From Hansschlegelia plantiphila (lineage in GTDB: Bacteria; Pseudomonadota; Alphaproteobacteria; Rhizobiales; Methylopilaceae), in assembly GCF_027922265.1 (NCBI RefSeq), contig NZ_BSFI01000002.1, forward strand, positions 248,001 to 312,000: a DNA stretch of 64,000 bases. The letters are read 5' to 3'. This document shows, piece by piece, positions 33,365-41,234 of this stretch. Both the position numbers and the translations under genes were made by a program. The notes below the pieces were generated by a model. That model did not search any database, was not told where the DNA came from, and saw nothing but the letters and a program-made list of their open reading frames with translations. Position 1 is the stretch's first letter; each line of letters begins with the position of its first letter.

Positions 33365-34111
33365 ATGGCAGGCCTTCTCGAGATTCACAATCTCTCCAAG
33401 AGCTTCGACGCGACCAAGGTGATCAACGATTTCAGCCTTGAGGTCGTGGAGGGCACGCTGTGCTGCCTCGTCGGGCCGAACGGCGCCGGCAAGACGACGA
33501 CGCTCGACCTGATCACCGGCCGCATCAAGCCGACATCGGGCAAGATCATCTTCGCCGGCGAGGACATCACGGCCAAGCATGAGCACGTGATCGCGCGGGC
33601 CGGCATCGGGCGGAAGTTCCAGGTCCCCGCCGTGCTCCGCGACCTCACGGTGCGCCAAAACCTCGAGGTCTCCTACAGCCGTCAGACCAACCCGTTCTGG
33701 AACCTGTTCAAGTTTCGGAACGCCGGACTGAAGGAGAAGCTCGACGAGATCGCGACGCTGGCCGGCCTGAAGGACAGGCTCGGCGAGCGCGCCGGGATCC
33801 TGTCCCATGGCGAAACCCAGTGGCTCGAGATCGGCATGGTCCTGATGCAGGAGCCGCGCCTCCTGCTGATGGACGAGCCGATCGCCGGCATGACGGAAGG
33901 CGAGATCGAGAAAACCGCCAGAATTTTCAAGGATTTGCGCAAGACGGCGACGCTGATCGTCGTCGAGCACGACATGGGCTTCGTCCGCGAGATCGCCGAC
34001 GTCGTCACGGTCATGCATATGGGGTCGCTGCTCGCGCAGGGCACGATCAAGCAGGTCGAATCCGACCCGCGCGTCCGCGACGTTTATCTCGGCGAGCAGG
34101 AGGCGGCCTAA
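33365..34111 (+). CDS. ABC transporter 2 ATPase, LivG/UrtD type
   Basis: A 248-residue ATPase with Walker A GPNGAGKTT, Q-loop GRKFQVPAV, signature LSHGETQWLEIG (UrtD-like), Walker B LLLMDEPIAGM and switch histidine in VVEHDMGFV. The ATG at 33365 was taken as start. A GTG at 33356 overlapping the permease stop by four bases is an equally plausible coupled start. Functional residues are complete, unlike in the LivG of transporter 1. Confidence 0.92.
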   Translation: MAGLLEIHNLSKSFDATKVINDFSLEVVEGTLCCLVGPNGAGKTTTLDLITGRIKPTSGKIIFAGEDITAKHEHVIARAGIGRKFQVPAVLRDLTVRQNLEVSYSRQTNPFWNLFKFRNAGLKEKLDEIATLAGLKDRLGERAGILSHGETQWLEIGMVLMQEPRLLLMDEPIAGMTEGEIEKTARIFKDLRKTATLIVVEHDMGFVREIADVVTVMHMGSLLAQGTIKQVESDPRVRDVYLGEQEAA

Positions 34112-34113
34112 CC

Positions 34114-34812
34114 ATGCTGCTCAACTTCGACAATGTGGCGTCGTACTACGGCGCGACGAAGATCCTGAAGGATTTCACCTTCGAGATGGAGAAGGGCCAG
34201 TGCCTCTGCGTGCTCGGCCGCAACGGCGTCGGCAAGACGACGCTGATGCGCACCATCATGGGGTTGACCGACAAGTCGACGGGCGCGATCCGCGTCAACG
34301 GGACCGAGATCTCCGGCAAGCCCCCGCATATCCGCGCCACTTACGGCCTCGGCTACGTTCCGCAGGGCCGCGGCATCCTCTCGGACTTCACGGTCCGGGA
34401 GAACATCCTGCTCGGCACCTTCGCGCGCGCCGACAAGGCGCCCGAAATCCCTGAGCTCTGCCTGAGGATTTTCCCTTACCTGAAAGAGAATCTCGACAAG
34501 CGCGCGGGACTCCTGTCCGGCGGCCAGAAGCAGCAGCTCGCGATCGCCAGGGCGCTCGCCGTCGGTCCGCAGATCCTGCTCCTCGACGAGCCGACCGAAG
34601 GAATCCAGCCGAACATCGTCAACGAGATCGGCGAAATCCTGAAAATGCTCAACAAGGAGCTCGGCATCAGCCTGATCCTGACCGAGCAGCACATCAAGGT
34701 CGCCCGCAAGCTCGGGGACGCCTTCCTGATGGTCGACAACGGCCGCGTGGTCGCGCGCGGCCCCATCGCCGAGATGACGGACGAACTCGTCGAGAAACAC
34801 ATGACGATCTAG
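34114..34812 (+). CDS. ABC transporter 2 ATPase, LivF/UrtE type
   Basis: A 232-residue ATPase with Walker A GRNGVGKTT, YVPQGRGILSDFTVRENI, signature LLSGGQKQQLAIARAL, Walker B ILLLDEPTEGIQPNIV and LTEQHIKVA. The DEPTEGIQPNIV stretch is the UrtE signature. It follows the UrtD-like gene by two bases. Its stop codon lies within a CTAGAT half-site (34809-34814) of the control region ahead of DMFase II. Confidence 0.92.
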   Translation: MLLNFDNVASYYGATKILKDFTFEMEKGQCLCVLGRNGVGKTTLMRTIMGLTDKSTGAIRVNGTEISGKPPHIRATYGLGYVPQGRGILSDFTVRENILLGTFARADKAPEIPELCLRIFPYLKENLDKRAGLLSGGQKQQLAIARALAVGPQILLLDEPTEGIQPNIVNEIGEILKMLNKELGISLILTEQHIKVARKLGDAFLMVDNGRVVARGPIAEMTDELVEKHMTI

Positions 34813-34835
34813 ATGATCGCGTGTTTCCTATCTAG
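34809..34835. promoter_or_regulatory. widely spaced inverted repeat CTAGAT-N15-ATCTAG ahead of DMFase II
   Basis: The half-sites equal those of the two 17-bp palindromes, but the gap is 15 instead of 5 bases, that is, one helical turn more. The left half overlaps the UrtE stop codon, so part of the match may be chance. It lies 19 bases before the candidate promoter at 34854. Confidence 0.35.
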
Positions 34836-34853
34836 AAAAATTGTTTTCAGAAG

Positions 34854-34883
34854 TTGACGTCCCGCAGCCGCGCGGTGTAGTCT
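34854..34883 (+). promoter_or_regulatory. candidate promoter of DMFase II genes
   Basis: TTGACG (34854-34859) and TAGTCT (34878-34883) are 18 bases apart. TTGACGTCC followed by 15 bases and TAG is shared with the promoter candidate of transporter 2. It would start transcription about 105 bases before the small-subunit ATG and let the enzyme be made apart from the transporter. Confidence 0.5.
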
Positions 34884-34998
34884 TTAACTAGAAAAATTAA
34901 GCAACGGTGTCACCGTTGACTGTATTCAATGGATGCGCCTCTGCGCGTTGATTGAGAAACTGCGCTTGAATTCGGTCGTTGCTTCAAAGAGGACCACG

Positions 34999-35439
34999 AT
35001 GATCTCGATTCCGAAAAAAGGCACTCCGGAGCGCGACGAGCTTATCAGGCTGCACAAGGAGTGCGTCGAGTCCATGAAGGGCGTCGCAGGCTTCTCCGTG
35101 CTCAAATGCGAGACGCCCGGCGACACCACGGTCGTGACTGGCGGCGTTCACGAGCACCCGGTGCTCCGCCGGGTTCTGCTGCGCATGCGCGGCGAATCCC
35201 CGAAGGGCAAGCTCATCGTGATCTGCACCAAGATCGACGCCGAGTGGCGCATCGGCCGGCTGTCGGGCGTCCGCGGCGTGCCGCCGGAGTTCGTCAACGA
35301 CAAGATCTACACCGACGAGCAGGAAATCCAGCACGACATCTTCCTGATGCGGCTGGACGAACTGCCCGAGACTGCCGGCAATCCCGAGAATTTCGAAGAG
35401 GGCTGGAAGCACAGGGACGACAACTGGCCGGTCACCTGA
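34999..35439 (+). CDS. dmfA1: N,N-dimethylformamidase small subunit (DMFase II)
   Basis: A 146-residue protein. The ATG at 34999 was chosen because AGAGGA lies six bases upstream and because the shorter protein matches the family; the frame is open 22 codons further up. The region KLIVICTKIDAEWRIGRLSG, with VNDKIYTDEQEIQHDIFLMRLDEL at the end, parallels both the C-terminal domain of the permease fusion (KIYASQNEAYHGVFMRRIQDL) and the known small subunit. It should form the alpha2-beta2-type complex with the large subunit encoded next. Confidence 0.8.
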   Translation: MISIPKKGTPERDELIRLHKECVESMKGVAGFSVLKCETPGDTTVVTGGVHEHPVLRRVLLRMRGESPKGKLIVICTKIDAEWRIGRLSGVRGVPPEFVNDKIYTDEQEIQHDIFLMRLDELPETAGNPENFEEGWKHRDDNWPVT

Positions 35440-35453
35440 CCAGACGACCTTCC

Positions 35454-35529
35454 CGTTCCTGAAGCGACCCTTCGGAACGGATCAGACATCGCGAAGCCGC
35501 TCCGAGACGCGATCCTGTCAAGGATCGCG
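35454..35529 (+). other. two tandem hairpins between DMFase II small- and large-subunit genes
   Basis: The first hairpin pairs CGTTCC and GAAG with CTTC and GGAACG (35454-35479) with one bulged T. The second pairs CGCGATCCT with AGGATCGCG around GTCA (35508-35529) and is perfect. Neither has a U tract. They may adjust the ratio of the two subunits by RNA processing or stability. Confidence 0.5.
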
Positions 35530-35576
35530 AACCGCTGGTCTTTGCCTGCGAAAAGCTTTTATCCCTGGAGAGTCAG

Positions 35577-37970
35577 ATGTGCGCCATGCGGTTGACTGGA
35601 TATGCCGATAAGTTCGGCGTCCACCCCGGCGACAAGATCAAGTTCTACGTGAATTGCGACGGCCCGGCCGAATACAAGGCCGAGATCGTCCAGATGATCC
35701 ACGGCGACACCAACCCGCGTGGCCCTGGCTTCATCGAGAAGCTCATCGAGGCCGACGTCAACGGTACTTACAAGGGCCGCAAGCAGATCATCCATGGTGG
35801 CTCCTATGGCTTCGCGCCGGACGCCAAGCCGTTCCACGTCGAGAGCTTCACGCTGCAGTGCTGGATCTGGCCGACGACGCCGAAGACGCACCCGCGCTAC
35901 TGGAAGCACGGCGCGCAGGGCCTCGTGACCAAGTGGTCCGACGGCAAGGGCTACGGCCTCTTCATCAACGAAGAGGGTTTCGTCGAGCTCCGCATCAACG
36001 AGCACAAGGTCACGACGGGCGTTCCGATCCGCGACCACGCCTGGCACTTCGTCGCCGCGTCCTTCGACGCCGCGACTGGCGAGGTCGTGCTCTATCACGA
36101 GCCTCAGGTCGTCTATGCGCTTGATCCCGTGATCGAGCCGGTCAAGGCCACGATCAAGACCAGGATCGAGCACTCCGCGATTCCGGTCGCGCTCGCCGCC
36201 TATGTCGAGAAGCTTGACGACGGCCCGCTCGCGCAGTCTTCGCTGCCGGCCGGCGTCGTGTTCGCCGGCAAGTACAACGGCAAGATCGACAGCCCGCGCA
36301 TCTCGAAGAAGGCGCTCAGCCGTCTGGAGATCGAGCAGATGAAGCTCGGCGCCCAGCCGGGCCTCACCGAACGCCGCAACTCCGGCCCGACCGGCGCTCT
36401 GTCGGAAGTCATCGTCGCGGCTTGGGACTTCTGGGACGGCATCGACACGATCGTCGCCAAGGACAATGGCCCCTATCGGCTCGACGCCCGCCTGGTGAAC
36501 TGCCCGACCCGGGCGCTTACCGGCTACAACTGGGCCGGCCAGAACTTCGACTGGAAATACGCCAAGAAAGAATATGGCGGGATTCACTTCCACGACGACG
36601 ACGTCGACGACGCGCGCTGGGAAGCCGGCGTCGAATGGACCGTCCCGGAAGAGATCAAGAGCCGCTTCTACGCGCTCAAGCTCACCACGACCGAAGGCGA
36701 CGAGGACTACATCCCGTTCTGGGTCGTGCCGGAGATCGGCAAGGAACAGTCGAAGATCGCGGTCATGGTGCCGACGATCAGCTACATGGCCTACGCCAAC
36801 GAGCATGTCGCCTGCAACGCCGGCGGGGCGGAGCTGTTCGTCTACCGCGTGCCGATCATGCAGCACCAGAACATGTTCCTGGCCGAGCACCGCGAATATG
36901 GCGGCTCGATCTACGACACCCACACCGACGGCTCGGGCATCTGCCTGTCGTCGCGGCTGCGCCCGATCCTGAGCATCCGTCCGAAATACGACCACTTCCT
37001 CGCCCAGGCGCCGTGGCAGTACCCCGCCGACCTCCATCTGATCTATTGGCTGGAGCAGATGGGCTACGAATACGACGTCATCACTGACGAGGACGTCACC
37101 TATGACGGCGTGGCCCGGCTCGAAAACTACAACGTCGTGATCACGGGCTCGCATCCCGAGCACAATTCTGGAACCCAGCTCGACGCCATCCACAACTACA
37201 CCCAGCGCGGCGGCCGCTTGATGTATATGGGCGCCGACGCCTGGTATTGGGTGCACTCGTTCCACCCCGCTTATGACGACAAGGGCCGCGGCGTCATCAC
37301 CGAGATGCGGCGCTGCGAGTCCGGCATCCGCACCTGGCGCGCGGAGCCTGGCGAGTACTACCATCAGGGCACCGGCGAACTCGGCGGCATGTGGCGCTAT
37401 CGCGGCCGTTCGCTGTACTCGGTCGCCGGCGTCGGCATGACGAACGAAGGCTTCGACATCTCGACCTACTACTCGCGCACGCCGGACAGCCTCGATCCCC
37501 GGGTCGCCTTCGCGTTCGAGGGTCTCGATTACGACGAGAAGCTCGGCAATTTCGGCCTCGTCGGCGGCGGCTGCGCGGGTCTCGAGCTCGACATCGTCGA
37601 CGTCACGCTGGGGTCGCCGCCGCACACGCTCGCGGTCGCGACTTCGGCGGGGCGCCACACCGAAGCCTATCTGCTCGTCATGGAGGACTTCGGCTTCAAC
37701 CAGCAGGGCCTCGACGGCACCACGCATCCGCGCGTGCGCGGCGACGTGGCCTTCCACGAGACGCCGAACGGTGGCGCCTGCTTCTCGTTCTCGTCGATCG
37801 CGTTCTGCGGCTCGCTGCCCTGGAACAACGGCGACAACAACATCTCGAAGCTGGTCGGCAACGTGCTGAACCACTTCATGCAGGACGGCCCGTTGCCGCC
37901 CCCGCCGGCCGACGCGATCAAGCATCGTGGACGCGCAGACTACGAGTCGCCTTCGGTCGCAGCGAACTGA
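35577..37970 (+). CDS. dmfA2: N,N-dimethylformamidase large subunit (DMFase II)
   Basis: A 797-residue DMFase large subunit. Domains follow the same order as in DMFase I: a beta-rich start (MIHGDTNPRGPGFIEK), a LamG-like domain (WHFVAASFDAATGEVVLY) and a catalytic domain (SYMAYANEHVACNAGG, RLRPILSIRPKYDH, PADLHLIYWLEQMG, VITGSHPEHN, GRLMYMGADAWYW, GLVGGGCAGLELDIVDV). It diverges clearly from DMFase I, for example IRPKYDH in place of MRPKHR, so the two may differ in substrate (DMF, N-methylformamide or others). GGAG precedes the ATG. Confidence 0.92.
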   Translation: MCAMRLTGYADKFGVHPGDKIKFYVNCDGPAEYKAEIVQMIHGDTNPRGPGFIEKLIEADVNGTYKGRKQIIHGGSYGFAPDAKPFHVESFTLQCWIWPTTPKTHPRYWKHGAQGLVTKWSDGKGYGLFINEEGFVELRINEHKVTTGVPIRDHAWHFVAASFDAATGEVVLYHEPQVVYALDPVIEPVKATIKTRIEHSAIPVALAAYVEKLDDGPLAQSSLPAGVVFAGKYNGKIDSPRISKKALSRLEIEQMKLGAQPGLTERRNSGPTGALSEVIVAAWDFWDGIDTIVAKDNGPYRLDARLVNCPTRALTGYNWAGQNFDWKYAKKEYGGIHFHDDDVDDARWEAGVEWTVPEEIKSRFYALKLTTTEGDEDYIPFWVVPEIGKEQSKIAVMVPTISYMAYANEHVACNAGGAELFVYRVPIMQHQNMFLAEHREYGGSIYDTHTDGSGICLSSRLRPILSIRPKYDHFLAQAPWQYPADLHLIYWLEQMGYEYDVITDEDVTYDGVARLENYNVVITGSHPEHNSGTQLDAIHNYTQRGGRLMYMGADAWYWVHSFHPAYDDKGRGVITEMRRCESGIRTWRAEPGEYYHQGTGELGGMWRYRGRSLYSVAGVGMTNEGFDISTYYSRTPDSLDPRVAFAFEGLDYDEKLGNFGLVGGGCAGLELDIVDVTLGSPPHTLAVATSAGRHTEAYLLVMEDFGFNQQGLDGTTHPRVRGDVAFHETPNGGACFSFSSIAFCGSLPWNNGDNNISKLVGNVLNHFMQDGPLPPPPADAIKHRGRADYESPSVAAN

Positions 37971-37989
37971 GCGGCTAGTCCCGCTCCTT

Positions 37990-38015
37990 GCGTCCGCGGT
38001 TTCCGCCGCGGACGC
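37990..38015 (+). other. GC hairpin after DMFase II large-subunit gene
   Basis: GCGTCCGCGG pairs perfectly with CCGCGGACGC around TTTCCG. CTTCTC follows rather than a U run, so it may reduce rather than stop transcription into the Rieske-like gene, or stabilise the dmf message. Confidence 0.5.
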
Positions 38016-38048
38016 CTTCTCGCAGGGGTAGATCGAAAGGCCGCGCCA

Positions 38049-39131
38049 ATGTCGCATCGACCGGATCTCGGCTACCGCGACGAAGGATGGGATCTCGCAG
38101 ATCCCGATTTTTATTCCGACGCCGCCAGGGTGCTGCCGCCCGCGGCCTTCCGGTCGCTCAACTTCACGCGGCTCGAGGACGAGGCGATCTGGACGCGCGA
38201 CTGGATCTGCGTCGGCTCGCATGAATCGATCCCGGCCGTCGGCGATCTGCTGCCGTTCACGGTCGGCACTCATGGAATCCACGTCCAGCGCGCCGAAGAC
38301 GGATTGCAGGCCCGCTTCAACAAGGCGCAGCATGGCGGTTGCCGGACGGTGCCGCTTCAGTGCCAGACCGGTGCGAAGACGCGCTGCTCCTTCACGTCAT
38401 GCGGTTACAGCCGCGACCGTGGAGCGATCCCCGCGGGCGAACTCGGTGACGGCACGCCCGAGATGCACCAATATCTCGGGCTTCGGCCGGAGCGGCTGCT
38501 GACGGCGCATGTTCGCAGCTGGGGCCCGCTGATCTTTGTCAATCTCGATGTCGCGCCCACCGCGCCGGAGCCCGGATTCGCCGCGCTGAATAAGGCCGGC
38601 CGCTTCTTCGGAAACCACAAGCCGACCCGTTCCGCCGAACGCTGGCTGGAGTTTTCAGCGAACTGGAAACTGCTCGGCCAAGCGCTGGCGGGCGGAACGC
38701 CGGCCGGCGAGGAGGGCGAAGGGAACTGGATCTTCGCCGAAACGACGCTCGCCGACGGCGCGCCGGCTGTGACCGCGTGGCTCTTTCCAAACCTCGTGTT
38801 GATTGCGACGGAAAGCGAAACCTGCGCGATCGTGCTTCAGCAGACGGCGATCGGCCGGACGCTGTGCCGGCTCTGCGTCTACGGCGAGAGCGATCGGCTC
38901 GATGACGGCCGCTGGACGGCGGAGGTCGAGACGAGGGCGGCGCTCGCCGAGGCCGGGCATCTCGATCTCGCGCGTTGGGCGACGAGCTTCCGGCCCGAAA
39001 CGATCGGCGCGCCGCGTCCTCTGCAGAGCGACGTTCACGGCGCCTGGATGCAGCAGGCGCTCGCCCGTCGCGTCGCACGCATCCCGCAGGACGACATCGA
39101 ACAGCCGCTGTTCAACAACCCGAGAGGCTGA
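38049..39131 (+). CDS. degenerate Rieske-type oxygenase alpha-subunit-like protein
   Basis: A 360-residue protein with the overall layout of ring-hydroxylating oxygenase alpha subunits: an IWTRDWICVGSHESIPAVGDLLPFTVG start, a Rieske-like segment near 90-125, then SWGPLIFVNLDV and SANWKLLGQAL. The iron sites are broken. The first Cys-x-His pair reads NKAQHGG (Cys lost), the second CSFTSCGY (His lost), and the region after NWK lacks the two histidines of the mononuclear site. It may be a non-catalytic relative serving as a binding or assembly protein for DMFase. It starts 78 bases after the large subunit. Confidence 0.7.
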   Translation: MSHRPDLGYRDEGWDLADPDFYSDAARVLPPAAFRSLNFTRLEDEAIWTRDWICVGSHESIPAVGDLLPFTVGTHGIHVQRAEDGLQARFNKAQHGGCRTVPLQCQTGAKTRCSFTSCGYSRDRGAIPAGELGDGTPEMHQYLGLRPERLLTAHVRSWGPLIFVNLDVAPTAPEPGFAALNKAGRFFGNHKPTRSAERWLEFSANWKLLGQALAGGTPAGEEGEGNWIFAETTLADGAPAVTAWLFPNLVLIATESETCAIVLQQTAIGRTLCRLCVYGESDRLDDGRWTAEVETRAALAEAGHLDLARWATSFRPETIGAPRPLQSDVHGAWMQQALARRVARIPQDDIEQPLFNNPRG

Positions 39132-39135
39132 CCGA

Positions 39136-39834
39136 ATGCTTTCGCTTCGCATCGACGTCGACGACCGCTCTGCAATCGCCGGCGCTGTGTCCGCATATAA
39201 CCGGGGCGCGTTCGAGGACGCCTTCGAGCGGTTTTCCACGCTCGCGGAGACGGGCGATCCCGACGCCAAGACTTGGCTCGGGGCGCTGTTTGCGCATGGC
39301 GAAGGGGTGAAGGCCTCGCTTCCCAGGGCGTTTGCGCTCTATCTCGAGGGCGCCGAAGCGGGCAACGTGCTGGCGCAGACCAATGTCGGCGCGATGCTCG
39401 TGATGGGACAGGGTGTCGAGCAGAACGCCGCCGCGGGCGCCGAATGGTTGACCCGGGCGGCCGAGCAGGGCGATCTGTTCGCCCAGTACAATCTCGCGAC
39501 GCTCTATTCGAAAGGCCAGGGCGTTCCGCATGACGAGGCGATCGCCGCGGGCTGGTACCGCAAGGCTGCGGAAGGCGGGCATTATCCGTCGCAGGCGCGC
39601 CTCGGTTTCCTTTACGCAAACGGCGTCGGCGTCGAGAAAGACAGGGTCGAGGCCTATGTCTGGCTGTCGCTCGCGGCGCAACATGGCGTCGGCAATGCGC
39701 TGAACGCGCTCGAGGGCGTGGTCTCGCAGATGTCTTCCGATGAGAAGCGGCGCGGCGCCGCCATGTTCGACCGTTGGCGCTCCCGCACCGCCGACTCCTC
39801 GCAGCACGCCCGTCTCATGCCGACCCCGGGGTGA
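39136..39834 (+). CDS. Sel1-repeat (TPR-like) protein
   Basis: A 232-residue cytosolic protein with about four Sel1-like repeats between residues 40 and 190; typical units are AQYNLATLYSKGQGVPHDEA and QARLGFLYANGVGVEKDRVE. No signal peptide is seen. Sel1 proteins act as protein-protein scaffolds. It begins four bases after the Rieske-like gene and so lies in the DMFase II transcript, which suggests a role in assembly or control of that enzyme. The role is inferred only from context. Confidence 0.85.
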   Translation: MLSLRIDVDDRSAIAGAVSAYNRGAFEDAFERFSTLAETGDPDAKTWLGALFAHGEGVKASLPRAFALYLEGAEAGNVLAQTNVGAMLVMGQGVEQNAAAGAEWLTRAAEQGDLFAQYNLATLYSKGQGVPHDEAIAAGWYRKAAEGGHYPSQARLGFLYANGVGVEKDRVEAYVWLSLAAQHGVGNALNALEGVVSQMSSDEKRRGAAMFDRWRSRTADSSQHARLMPTPG

Positions 39835-39839
39835 ATGAG

Positions 39840-40142
39840 ATGGTCTACAGCGTGCAGCAGATCAAGTTCGAATTCCTTATGTACATCAAGGAGTTCGGCG
39901 GAGAGCGAAGCGATTGGCGGGTAGGCGTCGCGACCGACGCGCCCCAGGCGCTGTTCAACGAGCAGTCCGTCGATGAAGTCAGCGACATCTGGCTGTGGAA
40001 GCCTGCCTTGTCGCCGGCCGCGGCGAACACGGTTTTGAAATACATGACCGAGCAGTTCCGCGTTCCCGCGGCTGAAGGGCAGGGCGGCGGTTCGTCGATC
40101 TATCTCTACAAGCGGACGACCGTGGCACCCTCTGGCGTCTAG
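39840..40142 (+). CDS. hypothetical protein, 100 aa, DMFase II operon
   Basis: A 100-residue soluble protein, beginning MVYSVQQIKFEFLMYIKEFG and containing DIWLWKPALSPAAANTVLKYM. The ATG at 39840 is used; a GTG at 39831 overlapping the Sel1 stop by four bases is an alternative. No family was recognised. Its close spacing to the Sel1 gene supports it as the last gene of the DMFase II transcript. A palindrome, GCGTCTAGACGC, straddles its stop codon. Confidence 0.65.
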   Translation: MVYSVQQIKFEFLMYIKEFGGERSDWRVGVATDAPQALFNEQSVDEVSDIWLWKPALSPAAANTVLKYMTEQFRVPAAEGQGGGSSIYLYKRTTVAPSGV

Positions 40143-40351
40143 ACGCGTTAACGAAGAGTTGCAGTATAGGCACGTCCGACCCTGCGCGCATTTACGTGCA
40201 AGCGCGGGTTGTAAAAATCAATCTATCTATCGGAGATTATGAGGTAATTTGGCAACAGCCGTCACGCTGTCGTCGCAATGCAGCAATTTTACCCTAGGCT
40301 TTGTGTCTAGATGTATTTTAGAGTCAGTAATCAACCGTTCGGGGGACTGAA

Positions 40352-41170
40352 ATGAAACTGATGTTGAAGATGGCCTGCGGGGCCCTCATCGCGGCGGCGG
40401 CCAGCGCGCCGGCGCTCAATCAGGCTTCTGCGGCCGACCTTGCCGCCCCGGAAGTCATAGACGTCACCAAGTCGCCGATCGACGTCTCGTTCGGCGTGAA
40501 GCTCGCTACCGAATATAACCTCCGCAGCGTGAGCCAGACCAAGGGTCATCCGGCGGTCCAGGGTTATGCGGAAATTTCGTTCTATGACTGGGCTTACGCT
40601 GGCGTCTGGGCGTCGAACGTCGATTTCGGAGGCACTGATCCTTCTGCTGAGGTCGATTACTACGCCGGTCTGCGTCACACCTGGGATGGCCTGACCCTCG
40701 ACGGCGGCTTCCTCTACATCGACTATGTCGGCGAGAAGTCGGGTCTCCATGAGCTCGACTTCTGGAAGGTCTACGGCTCCGTCAAGTATGCGTTCAATGA
40801 AAACCTGACGATCGGCGCCAACCTCTATTGGACCAGCGATTTCATCGGTTACTCGAAGATCGATGGCACGCACTCCTCGCTGTTCGGCAAGTACACGCTG
40901 CCCCCGATCAACGGCATTCCGTCCGACATCGGCTTCTACGTCTCGGGCGAAGTCGGCAAGCAGTGGGTCAGCAAGAATTTCGCGCCTGACTACGTGTTCT
41001 GGAACGCCGGCGTCGGCGTGACCTACAAGGCGATGACGGTCGACCTGCGCTACACGGACAGCGATCTGTCGCGCCGCGAGTGCAATCTCTTCATCGGTCA
41101 GCGCAGCTCGTGCGGCTCGCGCTACATGGCCAGCATCTCGTTCGACACGTCGCTCAGCAAGATCAAGTAA
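40352..41170 (+). CDS. TorF-family putative porin / outer-membrane protein
   Basis: A 272-residue exported beta-barrel protein with a Sec signal (MKLMLKMACGALIAAAAS, cleavage after QASA near residue 28). The mature protein shows alternating aromatic strands such as VSFGVKLATEYNLRSVSQTKGHPAVQGY, AYAGVWASNVDF, EVDYYAGLRHTW and VTYKAMTVDLRYTDSD, the pattern of the TIGR02001/TorF group. It could give small solutes access to the periplasm. It has its own terminator, so it is probably a single-gene unit. The GC content and aromatic-rich codon choice are ordinary for outer-membrane proteins. Confidence 0.85.
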   Translation: MKLMLKMACGALIAAAASAPALNQASAADLAAPEVIDVTKSPIDVSFGVKLATEYNLRSVSQTKGHPAVQGYAEISFYDWAYAGVWASNVDFGGTDPSAEVDYYAGLRHTWDGLTLDGGFLYIDYVGEKSGLHELDFWKVYGSVKYAFNENLTIGANLYWTSDFIGYSKIDGTHSSLFGKYTLPPINGIPSDIGFYVSGEVGKQWVSKNFAPDYVFWNAGVGVTYKAMTVDLRYTDSDLSRRECNLFIGQRSSCGSRYMASISFDTSLSKIK

Positions 41171-41195
41171 TCTCCGCATCCCTGCTGGGAGCATG

Positions 41196-41234
41196 ACGCC
41201 GCGCTTCTCTTCGGAGAGCGCGGCGTAACTTTTT
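41196..41234 (+). terminator. intrinsic terminator of the TorF-like gene
   Basis: ACGCCGCGCT and AGCGCGGCGT form a perfect ten-pair stem. It continues as CTC/GAG around a TTCG tetraloop after one bulge. AACTTTTT follows. This is a strong Rho-independent terminator 26 bases after the stop codon. Confidence 0.9.

Noticed and set aside
35559..38333. A 924-codon open frame on the minus strand opposite DMFase II
   Set aside because: Same reason: antisense of a strongly patterned coding gene with high third-position GC.
40135..40146. GCGTCTAGACGC palindrome at the end of the DMFase II operon
   Set aside because: Only 12 bp, includes the stop codon, and has different arms; probably chance.
40307..40323. 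CTAGAT-N5-TTAGAG before the TorF-like gene as a third copy of the 17-bp operator
   Set aside because: The right arm matches ATCTAG poorly, so only a half-site is claimed.
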